64,000 bases of DNA from Amphimallon solstitiale (GCA_963170755.1 OY720675.1:112930821-112994820), one strand, 5' to 3'. Counted from the stretch's first letter, positions 52,961 to 64,000 are shown. Notes: generated from the sequence alone by a model not told the origin. Program-made: numbers and translations.

Positions 52961-54217
52961 AAATTACCCCCAAGCTTGATATCGGGCTTCCCAGTGTATT
53001 TCTAACAGATCTAAACATGTTTCTAGTGGAAACCACAACGCTTGATCGCTATCGAGGCCTCTGTGATAGTTGCGATGTTAAATATATCTATGATATAAAA
53101 TAAAAAGAAACAGGATATTTTAAGAAAACAATTTATTAAAAATAAAACAACAACCACATTTTTTGCGAATTATAGCTAAGCTCTTTGATACGGTATGCTT
53201 AAATATTATATTATTACAGATAGTTCATTTTACATGAAGCTTTAAAGACTGCCATTTTGGATAACCACAAATTCTTGACAATATAAAATTCAGCTCTATG
53301 TAAAATTCTCTTTTTTAATAAGCGTATAGACATTAAAACCCCTTTATGAAAACACAAGATATCACCCGCTTTGTATGCAAAGGTACCACCCTCATCATTC
53401 TTCTCGTAGAAGATCTACTTTAAAGAGTGTGAGAACGTCTAGATATTTTGCTAGTAATATTTTTTTAACTTCAATTTAAACGGAAACTCCAAACTTCATT
53501 TTTGAAAACTTAAAAATATGCATCCTGATATTCTCTTTGTCACTTCTATTCAATTAACTAATAATACTAATGGAAAGAGCTTACACTCTAAATAAACTCA
53601 AAGTGGTTACAACATTATACAGAGACAGTTTATTATATTCTTGACAGGATAAAAAGGATAAACTGACGTTTTTACCCTTAGTCACGTGATCATACATTGA
53701 AATGAAAATATTTTAGTTAATAGAATCTGTCAAAACCATAACTACCTTAAATTTTTATAAAGAAAATAAAGGAGTGGCTGTTTATTATTCCTATTTCTAA
53801 TTTGAAAATGTGAAAAAAATGCTAGAACAATACCAACTTTTAAAAATAAATGAAATATTTAATACCACGTACATTAATACATAGACGTTCTAATTCTGCT
53901 ATGAATATAATTTAAAAATAAGTTGATATTGTTTAAAAAATGATTATCTACCTCATATTTAGAGGGTAGGAAATAACTTAGTAAGAATACCCAAACATCA
54001 TCATCGTACAAGACTTTACACCTGGCTATATACAGTTTTTTGATATATTAGCTTTTAGTCGACCAGCTGACTGAAAGACAAAACACAAGTCTATCTTTCT
54101 TAGATCAATGCTTATATTATCAAGAATTTTGTCACACGATTATATGACGAGATAGGGGATGATGGCTAAGCTTAAACGGGGACCCGGTATTCTATATGTA
54201 ATAAAGTTTTATTCTTC
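52961..54217. other. Non-coding interval
   Basis: AT-rich sequence before the solo LTR. No supported gene or repeat. Confidence 0.4.
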
Positions 54218-54474
54218 ATACTGTAACGAAGTGCCTTCGTTAATTGAATAAAATACCATGTTTTTAAGTTCATAATTAATTTGTCATGTAAATACCAAAT
54301 TATGTATGACTGCTATTTTATTCAATAATCAGTAATAATGTTTTCATACTGTATATACCGCTGTAATTATTGTATTCGATTTGTTTGTACATTTGTTATT
54401 GATTTATTGTATGAGAAAAATGCCTGTATACGTCACGTAATGCTTTCGTGCTAGTTTTTGTCGATCATAAATGA

Positions 54475-54482
54475 TATATAAA
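54475..54482 (+). promoter_or_regulatory. TATA box of the solo LTR
   Basis: TATATAAA. Transcription would start at about 54505-54515, just before the first hairpin. A CGTCACGTAA word (54431) upstream resembles a CRE/E-box. Confidence 0.5.
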
Positions 54483-54529
54483 GCCGACCGCTTTCCAGTG
54501 AAGAGGCAGAGTCCCTCCTGTGCTTACCC

Positions 54530-54840
54530 TAGCCACAGGTCAATTATCGTGTGGGTCCTCCTTAGCGACGTCAGACCTATTGTCGTGACTGCGGTAAGAC
54601 ACCGTCTTCATCTGGACACAGACCCATTGTCGTGCGTCTAGGTGAATAGTCCGCTCATCTCAGTCTTGTCAGGTCAATTTATCGTGACACAGACTGGATG
54701 AGATTATATACCTGAACCACTTGGTTTCCAGCAGGCCAATTTGTCGTGTAGGAAATCAAGTACCTCCGCCTCCTGAAGGAACGTCTCGACATGTCTATTT
54801 ATCATGTAGAGAGGATTTCATTCCGTCCGACAAATTACCG
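54530..54840 (+). ncRNA. Array of six stem-loops with a shared loop motif
   Basis: Loops (12 or 13 nt): GGTCAATTATCG 54538-54549; GACCTATTGTCG 54574-54585; GACCCATTGTCG 54621-54632; GGTCAATTTATCG 54672-54684; GGCCAATTTGTCG 54734-54746; TGTCTATTTATCA 54792-54804. Consensus GRYCNATT(T)RTCG. Each loop is closed by CA/TG, and the stems differ in sequence but pair over about 5-16 bp, with G-U pairs and small internal loops; hairpin 4 (54654-54702) and hairpin 5 (54720-54760) are the longest. A seventh loop-like GACAAATTACCG (54829-54840) has no stem. It lies 50-330 nt downstream of the TATA box, so it is probably part of the RNA leader. Confidence 0.75.
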
Positions 54841-55746
54841 CTCCCAAAATTTTAACTATAAATTTTGCGTATTATTACAGGTCCGGGTAAGAATTCACTG
54901 CCGCGAACATTAACGTATTTAACAAACAAGAAACAGACCGCGTATCACCGTAAATTGATTACATTCGTAGCGTGAATAAATTAGGCACTTATAAATACCG
55001 CGATAGACATAAACGAATAATATAATCCGCACGACAACCCCGAATCGTATTTCTTAAAGTTTTAAATAAACACTGTAATGCATATTCCGCGAGAATATAC
55101 CTTTTGTTTGTGAAATTCAAAGACTAAAATTGTTATTTTTCATAGGTTATGATAGGTTAAGCATCCGTAATAAAAGAATGACATAAATTTCTTCTTGCTA
55201 GTATTTGGCATTTGTAAATGTTATATTTAATGAAGTATGTAATGTATTTTTGTAAATATATTGGGTTGTTTTGAAGAATAAACATTGATTTAAAATTCAT
55301 TTGATGATTGTCTGGTTAAAGATTCGATTTGTTTATAACCCCGACCGCAATGAATTATTTCTAGTGTTTGAACTAAATCCATGTGTATTGATAGACATCT
55401 ATAATAAGACAAACAAAGTACTCACCTCATAAACTCTTACTGAAGCAAACCGGTAGAATTTTGCATCTGTTACACCAAACACAACAGCATGATCACCATA
55501 ATACTTTCATATTTGACAGCAAGTTATCATTAGCCGCAGCAGGTTAAATTACCGACATTTTATACGATCATCGAAGGTTGGTACGTGACTGGGTATAGGC
55601 AACCCAGAGTACGCTGTTCAACCGACATTTGTCCATTGGAATAGTAACAAATGCATATAAATTTTGTAACTGTCTGTGTCCCGCACCATTATTAAATATT
55701 AAATATTAATATTTAACGTAAAATACGCACTGGCAGGTTACAATAC

Positions 55747-57043
55747 ATTTAATATAAAATAATGGTCTATGTCTAGAAATGAGATATTAAAACTATAAAA
55801 TATGTTATTTTGATGAAGATATTGTTGACTACTACTTAAGGATATTATAATACACACATAGAACGACCATTTTATTATATCGCCTCTATTACTATTTACA
55901 ATTTATCTTTTATATATAGTTAATCTTCATCGCCTCTATTGCTATTTACAAATTCCGGGACTATCTGATACAGTATACCACGTATCAGATAGTCCCGGAA
56001 TTTAGAGAAGGTCACCCAATCCAGAAGCATGCCTGGAAGTAAATCGATGATGATGAGTTCTTATATGGTATATGTTTGAATATCTTTTTTCGAACACAAG
56101 TAGGCAATTAGATTTCCCAGTGAGAATATAAATATTACATCAAAGTTCCTGTAATACAATCCACAGATAAATCAACGAAATACTTCACCCTAACAACGTT
56201 AAATCATACTTCAGATTTTATGATAATGCCATACCAAACATAATAGTGTTGCTTATAAAACATAAACAAGCTATATAGATATGCAAACATATATTTTATG
56301 CACTTGCTTACAATCCTATTGATAAATTCACCCCATTAAAAAGCATGGTACATATAATAAATGGAAATCTAAACAAGTAGTTAAAATCTGTGATAACTAC
56401 AATTACAGCCGACATAACGTAACTCTCGAGAGGTTTAATACCAGCATACATTTACTATTGTAGAATATGCGCATGCAAGAATAACTGATATGTTTGAAAA
56501 ATGTCAACTAAATTGTAATACTATCACTTAAAAAAGTATACTTTGGCAGGATATCTTAAATACAGATGTTCCATATTAAATCGATATAATATTATTTTAA
56601 CTATTTTAACACCTTTTTATTTATTTTCACCTCCCACCACTGCTTCTATAAATTAGAAATTTTAATGTTTTATCAACCAAGAATAGACCATCTAACATAA
56701 ACACATCTTTTCTAACATGATTTTATATGTATAATCAAAACAAAAACTGTTAGCACTGAAATTAATATACTACTTTTTATTAATTGGAATTACTTCAATA
56801 TTTAAATTATATTCGACCAAATTCACTCAAATAGATAATCATCACACCGATTCAAACAGAAAACTAAGAACATTTTTTTAAATGGAATAGGAATACAAAT
56901 ATTTTCACATTCCTAATGCGGGTAACATGTCGGACAAAGTCTAGGTGGAAAGACCAGGTTAATCCGCTCTGAGCAACGGCTACACCTCATTATCTCGAGT
57001 TCTATAAAAAAAATATTTACTGAATTACCATTTTACATCTCTT
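55747..57043. other. Non-coding interval with a 22-bp perfect hairpin
   Basis: AT-rich. Two ~60-bp direct copies of ATCGCCTCTATTRCTATTTAC lie at 55879 and 55930. A perfect hairpin is at 55951-56004. No gene. Confidence 0.5.
55951..56004. repeat. Perfect 22-bp inverted repeat with 10-nt loop
   Basis: AAATTCCGGGACTATCTGATAC is fully complementary to the right arm, and the loop is AGTATACCAC. It could be a MITE end-product or a transcribed small hairpin; no promoter is evident. Confidence 0.8.
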
Positions 57044-57406
57044 TTATTCATAAAACTCACCTATCGTGGAATAATTAACAACAAAATGTGTTAGGATCCG
57101 ATGACGATCTATTTCCCGCAGAAACGTGATATAATAGCAGATACTACATAATACATCACTCTCGCCATCACGTACTCGTGCAAAACCAGAGGTTGTCACA
57201 CACATATTAATATTGTTCGTCAATTGATATCGACCGAACCCTTGGTCATAATACACATCAACCGCCAAATTATTGGATCCACCAGAGGTGTAGCCAAGGT
57301 CGCTATCTATTGATGGGCGGGTTATTGTTGATACCGACTCTAAATCATCAACAATGACATCATCACTTGAATTTGAGGATATCGAAATCTGGTCATCATT
57401 CTCCAT
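57044..57406 (-). CDS. Unrecognised 120-aa protein, possible C2H2-like finger, possible first exon
   Basis: From ATG at 57406. The N-terminal ~40 residues are acidic and Ser-rich (NDDQISISSNSSDDVIVDDL). A middle part (NLAVDVYYDQGFGRYQL) follows, and near the end LCSICYYITFLREIDRHRIL then TH gives C-x2-C-x11-H-x4-H, close to a C2H2 zinc finger. ACGATAG|GTGAGT near 57063 is a strong splice donor, so the ORF may be the coding first exon of a spliced gene whose later exons lie further along the minus strand (lower coordinates). I could not find them. The ORF may also simply end at TAA (57044-57046). No family recognised. Could be a host gene or a transposon ORF. Confidence 0.4.
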   Translation of the reverse strand: MENDDQISISSNSSDDVIVDDLESVSTITRPSIDSDLGYTSGGSNNLAVDVYYDQGFGRYQLTNNINMCVTTSGFARVRDGESDVLCSICYYITFLREIDRHRILTHFVVNYSTIGEFYE

Positions 57407-57982
57407 CTTCTTTTAAACTTTCAACAAAATTAATCGATCTTAAATTTATCCAACAGATTTGTGGTACATTTTTCAAACAAAATATCAAATTAACAAATAT
57501 GTCGACTGATTTATTTAAAAAAATAAAGCAGTTATTCGGAATTACACAAATAATAATAATAAACACACTTAATAAACAACAATAAAAGAAACAGGAATAA
57601 CAATAAAAGAACAGGGAAAAAACACACGAGAAAAACAAAATCTAGTTGTAGATGCACTATCAAAACTAACAATTTCCACTCGTTCTGCAACTGTGTACAT
57701 AGACACTTTTTTCGTAAATTTACTTGTCAATAGTGCAGTGACATGCGATGTCATCTAGCATAAAATGTTTAAATGTTTACGCTACGTTGATTTTGTCACT
57801 CAATTTTGTGCGAATTAATTACAACTGAAAACGAAAAATAATTAAAAAGAACAAGTTCGTGTCATTAAAACATTGTACAATTGAAATGCGAATTTCTTTC
57901 AAATTTGATCCGCAACAAAAGTTAACATGGGGTAAAATTTTTAGCACGCAAATCCCTATGTTCCGCGTTAAAAAAAATGCAC

Positions 57983-57984
<2 letters not shown>

Positions 57985-58044
<60 letters not shown>
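57985..58044. repeat. (TA)n microsatellite
   Basis: About 29 uninterrupted TA units directly before the 303-bp repeat cluster. The ORF with poly-Ile/Tyr across it is an artefact. Confidence 0.95.
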
Positions 58045-58046
<2 letters not shown>

Positions 58047-58948
58047 AGAAAAGGAAAATTATCGGGTAAATTCCGCTGTAGAGCAACCGTAGACACATGT
58101 TTCTGACTCATTGGTCGTCGTCAGTACGGTGTAGTCAAGGAATAAGGTGGGATAACCTTGGAGATGTAAGCTACACGGAAGACCATCAGGTGACAGACCG
58201 CCATTTGTAGCTTCGGTTAGAAGAGCCTCGGTTTTGAGGATTCACATCCAACCTCGCCACGAGGAAGACAATGCCAACCTGCGTGCCATCCGAGACCCAG
58301 GAAAGATAAATCACAAAAAAAGGAATTAATCGCGGATACATAAAATACAAGAAAAGGAAAATTATCGGGTAAATTCCGCTGTAGAGCAACCGTAGACACG
58401 TGTTTCTGACTCATTGGTCGTCGTCAGTACGGTGTAGTCAAGGAATAAGGTGAGATAACCTTGGAGATGTAAGCTACACGGAAGACCATCAGGTGACAGA
58501 CCGCCATTTGTAGCTTCGGTTAGAAGAGCCTCGGTTTTGAGGATTCACATCCAACCTCGCCACGAGGAAGACAATGCCAACCTGCGTGCCATCCGAGACC
58601 CAGGAAAGATAAATCACAAAAAAAGGAATTAATCGCGGATACATAAAATACAAGAAAAGGAAAATTATCGGCACGCAGGTTGGCATTGTCTTCCTCGTGG
58701 CGAGGTTGGATGTGAATCCTCAAAACTGAGGCTCTTCTAACCGAAGCTACAAATGGCGGTCTGTCACCTGATGGTCTTCCGTGTAGCTTACATCTCCAAG
58801 GTTATCCCACCTTATTCCTTGACTACACCGTACTGACGACGACCAATGAGTCAGAAACACGTGTCTACGGTTGCTCTACAGCGGAATTTACCCGATAATT
58901 TTCCTTTTCTTGTATTTTATGTATCCGCGATTAATTCCTTTTTTTGTG
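58045..58948. repeat. 303-bp repeat: two direct copies plus one inverted copy
   Basis: Copy 1 58045-58347 and copy 2 58348-58650 are direct and nearly identical (from ACAAGAAAAGGAAAATTATC to CGCGGATACATAAAAT). Copy 3 begins 58651 and after ~22 bp switches to the inverted orientation, so 58673-58948 pairs with the earlier copies. Contains CCATCAGGTGACAGACCGCC and CCACGAGGAAGACAATGCCA. The direct-plus-inverted layout is seen in Penelope-like elements, but no such coding region was found. ORFs on the minus strand are shared by the copies and are not believed to be genes. Confidence 0.85.
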
Positions 58949-60079
58949 GTATATATTGTACTAAAGTGGATATACAAGCAATTGTAAGATACTCCACAAA
59001 TTAGCAACTCAATAATAAAATGTTGTATTGTAAAAATGATATGTTCTATAATTTTTATCTCAGGGTAAGAATTTTATCATTTAGTACTATTATAATTATA
59101 TTAAGATGCCTCGTGCTAGTTCAGTACACTTTTATAATATCTACTGTATATATTTTTTAACAATTAGAACATGAGACTCAATATTAAAATTATCTGTATT
59201 AAATACCTACTTGATGCTCTTAATCCGGTCCTGGATACTTCAGTAGTTAACTTTGCTTATATTAGTATTCTTATATTTTGTAAGTTGGTATCATGATTCC
59301 AACTGTATTCTATTTCTTACTAAATCAAACTGTTTTCGTTAACTTTACGTATAATAATTTAAACTTCTAAAATTCCATGTAATAAACCTGACAACTATAA
59401 AACATCATGAAATTCTCATTAGGTAAGTATAACTCAGTCTAAACATTCTATTACCAAATTTATTATTTTTTCTTTTATTTCTTTTAGGAATGTGACCTGT
59501 CAATTATTTACATAACCTCGACTATAATGGAAAGAAACACTGACTATAATCTAACAATATATTCGTTTCTTTTAAAACACATATACATATTTGAATGACG
59601 ATACGGATTATATATCATAAATCAATATTAAATACTCATAAAACTTGTTCAAATTATATTAGGACTATTAAGGATGAGCTTCTTTAAATGACGACGATTT
59701 TAACAATGTAAGTATTCTAATATGCCAGAAATTGTTAGTATTTCTATAAAATTTACTGGTTTACGGTTATGAAATTAATTATTTTAAGATAGGTAATTAT
59801 ATGACTTTGAATAATCGAATATAGTAATTTTATAGTTACTTGACCTTAATTCAGAATTAAATATATATCAAATTTGTTTCTTCATTGTCTACCTATAATT
59901 CATAACGTACTATAAAACTTTATACGACCTTTTCCAATTTAATATCCCTTGAAATTTTAAAAACTTCTAGTTAATAATCCGGTTCCTTTGTAGATACACT
60001 GGACTCGGTTCTAATGATGTTCTTGAATGTTCTTCTACACAGATGACTCGTAATGGGCCTTCAATCTTAGGTGTCTCCT
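58949..60079. other. AT-rich non-coding interval
   Basis: No gene or clear repeat seen. Confidence 0.4.
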
Positions 60080-60392
60080 ATGGAATGTATTCGTCTAGTG
60101 CTTCTGGTGCTCTGACAGGATGTATTCGTCTAATATTCCTGGTGCTCCGACAGGCTGTATTCGTCTAGTGCTTCTGGTGCTCCGAGAGGATGTATTCGTC
60201 TAGTGCTCCTGGCGGTTCTACAAGTTGTATTCGTCTAATATACCTGGTGCTCCGACAGGCTGTTATCGTCTTGTGCTCCTGGTGCTTCGATAAGATGTAT
60301 TCGTCTAGTGCTCCTGGTGTTCTGACAAGATGTACTCGTCTAGTGCTACTGGTAGTCCTTCAAGATGTTATCGTCTTATGCTCCTTCAAATT
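60080..60392 (+). repeat. ~35-bp minisatellite, about nine units
   Basis: Units of the form TGTATTCGTCTAGTGCTCC followed by TGGTGCTCCGACAGGA, with single-base variation. The ORF over it (60190-60477) is a translation of the repeat and is not called. Confidence 0.9.
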
Positions 60393-62940
60393 TGAGTTTG
60401 GAAATTTATTATCTTCGTATCGTTTATTTGATTTGGTAAGTACTAATTTCTTTACTCCTATTTTATCACGATTCTAAACAATTATTTCCAATTTCTTATA
60501 TTTTCTACACTGAATATGTTCTGTACAGTTAGAATATTAAATATTCTACTATATCTACTTCAAATCACTTTGATTTAAGCACTTTTTACTGCATTAATCT
60601 TTATTTGCGAAAATTGCGACTAGCTCTCGCAAAAATCGAAAATTCTCTCCCTTATTTATTTATAATTACCTTAGTGATCATACCCAATTCTTTTTGAACC
60701 AATAAATTAAGTCCACATTAAAATCAAGATCAATACAAATTATAGATATGTTATAATCTTATAAATACCTTACATAATTCAATATTTCTATCAAAATAAA
60801 ATATTTCACGAATTTAATAAAGTTTTTTATACGTTATTTACCATTTTAAACTTTGCTTCATTATAATAATAAATATCTGTCACATTGACAATTCACTGAC
60901 ACTTCCAAAATACAATTTAAGGCGGTAATTTTTTATCAATTCTTTATCGATTTGTTTTCATATTCTAAAAATCTTTTATCCTATTCTCATCATTAATATC
61001 ACTTGAACAAGTTTATCACAATGCTAAATTACATTTCTAAACAATTACATTACTAATATAAAATCTTTCTTTACAGATTTTTGGTACATATACATGGAAG
61101 ATATACATCAACTCCAAAAATAATAATTTTCTATTTCACCATGTAACTATAAAATTCCCTTTAACTCAATAAACAAAATTTTTTCAAAAATACAACCAGC
61201 TTATTAATATTTGCAAATTTAACTATCTCCGTCATAATCAAAGAAAATCCAAATCTTGGATAAAACTCATCCTTAATAATTTAAAATAGGCAACTCTAAT
61301 TACATCATAATGTATCCTTAGTAATTTAAAATAGGCAACTCTACCTACATCAATTGCCCCTTTAAGAAATTTAAATTACAATTCATTTGTTAATTTATAT
61401 TTATTAAATAAGACATTGTAATGTAAACAATATAATCCGTCTATTATTCTTCATCCTAATAAATTTCAACTAAATATAAATTTTTAAGTATCATACTTGT
61501 AAAATATCAACATCAATATCATTTTTACATGTATCTTTAGTGCAAGCTATGACACTATTCACAATTGTCAGAGAATATGTATATGTTTTATAACAAAACT
61601 TTTTATATATAAAATTTACTAATGTAATATAAACTACAATAATGTATTAGGCGAATATCCTTGTACAAATAATGACTTATTTACAATTATTTTTAAATTT
61701 GCTCTATGTATATGTTTATTTTTTTATAACGATATTTGTTATATAAGGAAAATATCTATTTAGAATGTTGTATACCCGTTTGCAACTTAGTTTAATTTTA
61801 CTACTCTATAGAACATATTTTTCCTCTTTTAAATTAATATCTCGGTTTTATTACACTTTTTTGTTGAATGTCATATAATTCAATATGTGTTTTCTTTGAA
61901 TATACATTTTATGGCCTCTTTACATGCTCACTCAATTATTTATTTTATCCATTTAATTTGTTCTTATTCGAACATACCTCATATTTACTTATTTAAACAT
62001 TTCTTTCTCATCTCATACTTTCATTTGGAAAGTTAATAACTTTATCATCGTTTTATAGGCGAACGTTACCTTTATATTTATGTAGACATTTTGTCCAATA
62101 TTTTATAATAATGTTGGGATTTTATTAACCCATTCTCATATATTTAACTCTATACTACCATAATATCATGGTTTATTTTATTTAAATTATTTATAGTAAG
62201 CATTTTTATTTTTTAACAAGTATCGTTTCTTCCTAAAAGGCCTTTTTCTTCTTCTTAATAATCTATAATAAAAAAAAACACACCTATTGTTCATAAAATT
62301 CAACTTTTCCGTGCAATAATTGTCGTATTATATCCACAATTTGTTTCATAAAGCGTTTATTAACTCATTTCTTAATAATATTTTCCTTCTTCATAATCAA
62401 TTCCTCGGTTATTTTTTTTTTATATAAAACATCAGGTATTTTAAATTTACTTTTCTTGAGCACACATAAACTTGTACAATCCACTTATAATACATTATTT
62501 AACTATTATAGACAAACAATTAACTTGGGAATAAGGGAATAACAATAAAAAAATTGTAATACAACTTCTAATGTTTATAACGATCCTATAATTAAATTTC
62601 AAAAAACAAATCTGGATGGTATTTCATTTAATCTTCTTTTATACTATTGTAATAGGAATCTTAATTCATCTCGTAGTTGATTTTCTTATAACCCTATTTT
62701 ATCAATAAATATGCCCCTACTTCATTATCTGGAAAGTTATGATATTTATGGAACCTTCTTTATTTGTAATAAATCTATCTATGTGTATCATTGCTGATAC
62801 TGACAAATATTAATTTCCATAATATACTGCTCTGCCCCTATTTCATTATCAGGTGAACTTAATTTCCTTATCTTGGCTAACATTTGTGTTTAACGAAAAT
62901 ATACAAGAACTATCTTTGTTCGTAAATAAAAATTTAATTT
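60393..62940. other. Very AT-rich non-coding interval
   Basis: No gene supported. Short direct copies: CTTAATAATTTAAAATAGGCAA-like at 61270 and 61317. The copies of TGCCCCTA(C/T)TTCATTATC (62711, 62835) probably belong to the tandem array that follows. Confidence 0.4.
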
Positions 62941-63340
62941 GTGAGATCAATGCCTTACTAATATGAGCCAATGTTGTAATACTAACGAGAATGGTACTAC
63001 ATATGGTATTCTCGTCCTGACTATTATGACAATATAAGGATATCTATTATTAATTTATAATGATTAATTTAGAAATATACTTTTCCAAATGTGAGATCAA
63101 TTAAAATACTAGGAACTATATTTACAGTGATACCTTCAGAAGTTGATCTCCTATCTTCTGTCCTGACTATAATATAAGATCAAACGTAAATACATAAAAT
63201 ATTTTATGTTCGAAAACAAAATTTTGAATTTATTGAGATCTCTATATAGCTTAGATGAGCCGGTGTTGCTATTACCGTCGAGAGTTGATCTCTTTCTTTT
63301 TTATAAAAGAAAACTCTCGTCCTGACTATAATATAATTAC
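62941..63340 (+). repeat. ~147-bp tandem units, each with a hairpin followed by TCCTGACTATWAT
   Basis: Three units begin GTGAGATC or TGAGATC near 62941, 63091 and 63234. Each ends in a small hairpin: GAGAAT/ATTCTC (62987-63013), CAGAAG/CTTCTG (63137-63160) and GAGAGTT/AACTCTC (63280-63318). Each hairpin is followed by TCCTGACTATWAT. The stem sequences differ, yet pairing is kept. The array ends just before the stop of the ORF at 63337. Confidence 0.65.
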
Positions 63341-64000
63341 ATGATTTCTATTTTTAATTTTACTCTATTCTTCCATGTACCCAATTTTTCTACTGGTACC
63401 AAATTTTCTAAATAACATGTATCCTCTCGTTCCATTATATAAGTAATCTTATTATTCATTTTCCTAATCTTAATAAATACTCTCCCAATATTATTATAAA
63501 TTAATGTGAATGTATTTGAAACTTTCTGACATTCAATATCACATTCTAATAACACTTTACAATTTATATCCAAGATAAGTGTCTTCTGATAAATATTACG
63601 TGACACATATCTTTCTAAATAAACTCTTCTCTTCTCAATAAAATTATTATCATTTACAATTCCTTCAAATTTACTGTCTATATTAATTTTTTCACTTCTT
63701 AAGCTATTTCTCATATATGTTAGTATCCTATTACGTCCAACATTAAATATATTTCCAGTAAACTTTTCGTCTCCTATAAATATCCCTTTTGTCTGCCTTG
63801 AGGTGAATAAGTATAACTTTTTGTCATCTACTTCTTCTAATAAAATTGAATCTAATTGAGTTCTTAAAATACTTCTGCCTGAATCCATGTATTTTGTTTT
63901 CTTCTTTAAAAGTACGATTGTATAAGATTTCTTAATTTCATCTGTTTTTTTATCACATTCGAAACAATTAATCTCAAAATTTTCTATTATCTTTTCTTCA
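63337..64000 (-). CDS. Unrecognised ORF, runs off the right edge
   Basis: The frame is open from the stop at 63337 to the window end (about 221 residues seen), so the listed ATG (63888) is only an internal Met. The upstream part has CFECDKKTDEIKKSYTIVLL (C-x2-C pair), then LYLFTSRQTKGIFIGDEKF, NIFNVGRNRILTYMRNSL, KTLILDINCKVLLECDIEC and a basic tail LGTWKNRVKLKIEIM. Coding is very AT-rich (Lys, Asn, Ile) like the surrounding DNA. No domain was recognised. A length over 220 codons in AT-rich DNA makes it unlikely to be chance; it could be the 3' end of a larger transposon or viral-derived gene beyond the window. Confidence 0.6.
   Translation of the reverse strand, partial: EEKIIENFEINCFECDKKTDEIKKSYTIVLLKKKTKYMDSGRSILRTQLDSILLEEVDDKKLYLFTSRQTKGIFIGDEKFTGNIFNVGRNRILTYMRNSLRSEKINIDSKFEGIVNDNNFIEKRRVYLERYVSRNIYQKTLILDINCKVLLECDIECQKVSNTFTLIYNNIGRVFIKIRKMNNKITYIMEREDTCYLENLVPVEKLGTWKNRVKLKIEIM

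Larger units (their letters stand above)
54222..55742 (+). mobile_element. Solo LTR with structured leader
   Basis: 1521 bp beginning TGTAACGAAGTGCC and ending GGCAGGTTACA, flanked by ATAC on both sides (54218-54221, 55743-55746). A TATATAAA box (54475-54482), AATAAA signals (55065-55070, 55277-55282) and TG...CA ends fit an LTR transcribed rightwards. No second copy or coding region is nearby, so it is a solo LTR. It is not related to the other LTRs here beyond the terminal TGTAACG. The six-hairpin array is inside. Confidence 0.8.

Noticed and set aside
54222..55742. Relation of the solo LTR to gypsy-1 because both start with TGTAACG
   Set aside because: Only the terminal heptamer is shared; inner sequence, length and orientation signals differ.
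57859..58092. 77-aa ORF with a long Tyr-Ile tract
   Set aside because: It is the translation of the (TA)n microsatellite and flanks.

Overview
The window looks like transposon-rich, AT-rich nuclear DNA of an arthropod, most likely an insect. The evidence is indirect: spliced DDE transposase remnants with GT-AG introns, DUF4817/mariner-like and THAP-like coding pieces, several Ty3/gypsy families, an APE-type LINE, a PIN/XPG-nuclease plus Cys-rich (Academ-like) DNA transposon and many palindromic MITEs. I cannot name the species. No rRNA, tRNA, CRISPR array or bacterial operon was seen, and no complete host gene was identified with confidence.

Layout. 1-306 is a strictly periodic 34-bp minisatellite; a related array in the opposite orientation lies at 51.18-51.58 kb. 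997-1718 is a palindrome made of two head-to-head gypsy LTR pieces with its own 4-bp target duplication. 4725-6614 is a dead mariner-like element (TA duplication, DUF4817 + DDE pieces on the minus strand) with a 558-bp MITE (TTA duplication) inside. 7.4-10 kb holds several foldback MITEs and a THAP-type zinc-finger exon. 11039-12167 is a nested pair of inverted-repeat elements, followed by an intron-containing DDE transposase pseudogene (12279-13802) and a ~107-bp tandem repeat (to 14.37 kb).

Three gypsy-type LTR elements lie on the minus strand. Gypsy-1 (14558-19161) is a deletion derivative carrying a TTAA-flanked insertion. Gypsy-3 (20496-31094) has 2.5-kb LTRs that are almost identical, one open gag and one open pol ORF in -1 frame arrangement, and looks young and possibly active. 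Gypsy-2 (34887-41273) belongs to the same family as gypsy-1, is fuller but mutated. After its integrase it encodes a macrodomain of the OARD1/TARG1 type and then a CCCH zinc finger. This is the most unusual protein architecture here.

41742-44720 is a 3-kb Academ-like transposon with ~620-bp terminal inverted repeats that include the end of its own gene. 45030-49362 is a full-length LINE with a 13-bp target duplication. Its ORF2 has no start codon upstream of the endonuclease but follows a classic A AAA AAC slippery heptamer at the end of ORF1. 54222-55742 is a solo LTR (TGTAAC...GTTACA, ATAC duplication). Its predicted leader holds six consecutive stem-loops with near-identical 12-13 nt loops and different but well-paired stems; this is the second highlight.

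The last 8 kb are very AT-rich, with a 303-bp direct/inverted repeat cluster (58.0-58.9 kb), a 35-bp minisatellite (60.08-60.39 kb), a ~147-bp tandem array of small hairpins (62.9-63.3 kb) and an unrecognised ORF running off the right edge. Coordinates of termini and duplications were read by eye.
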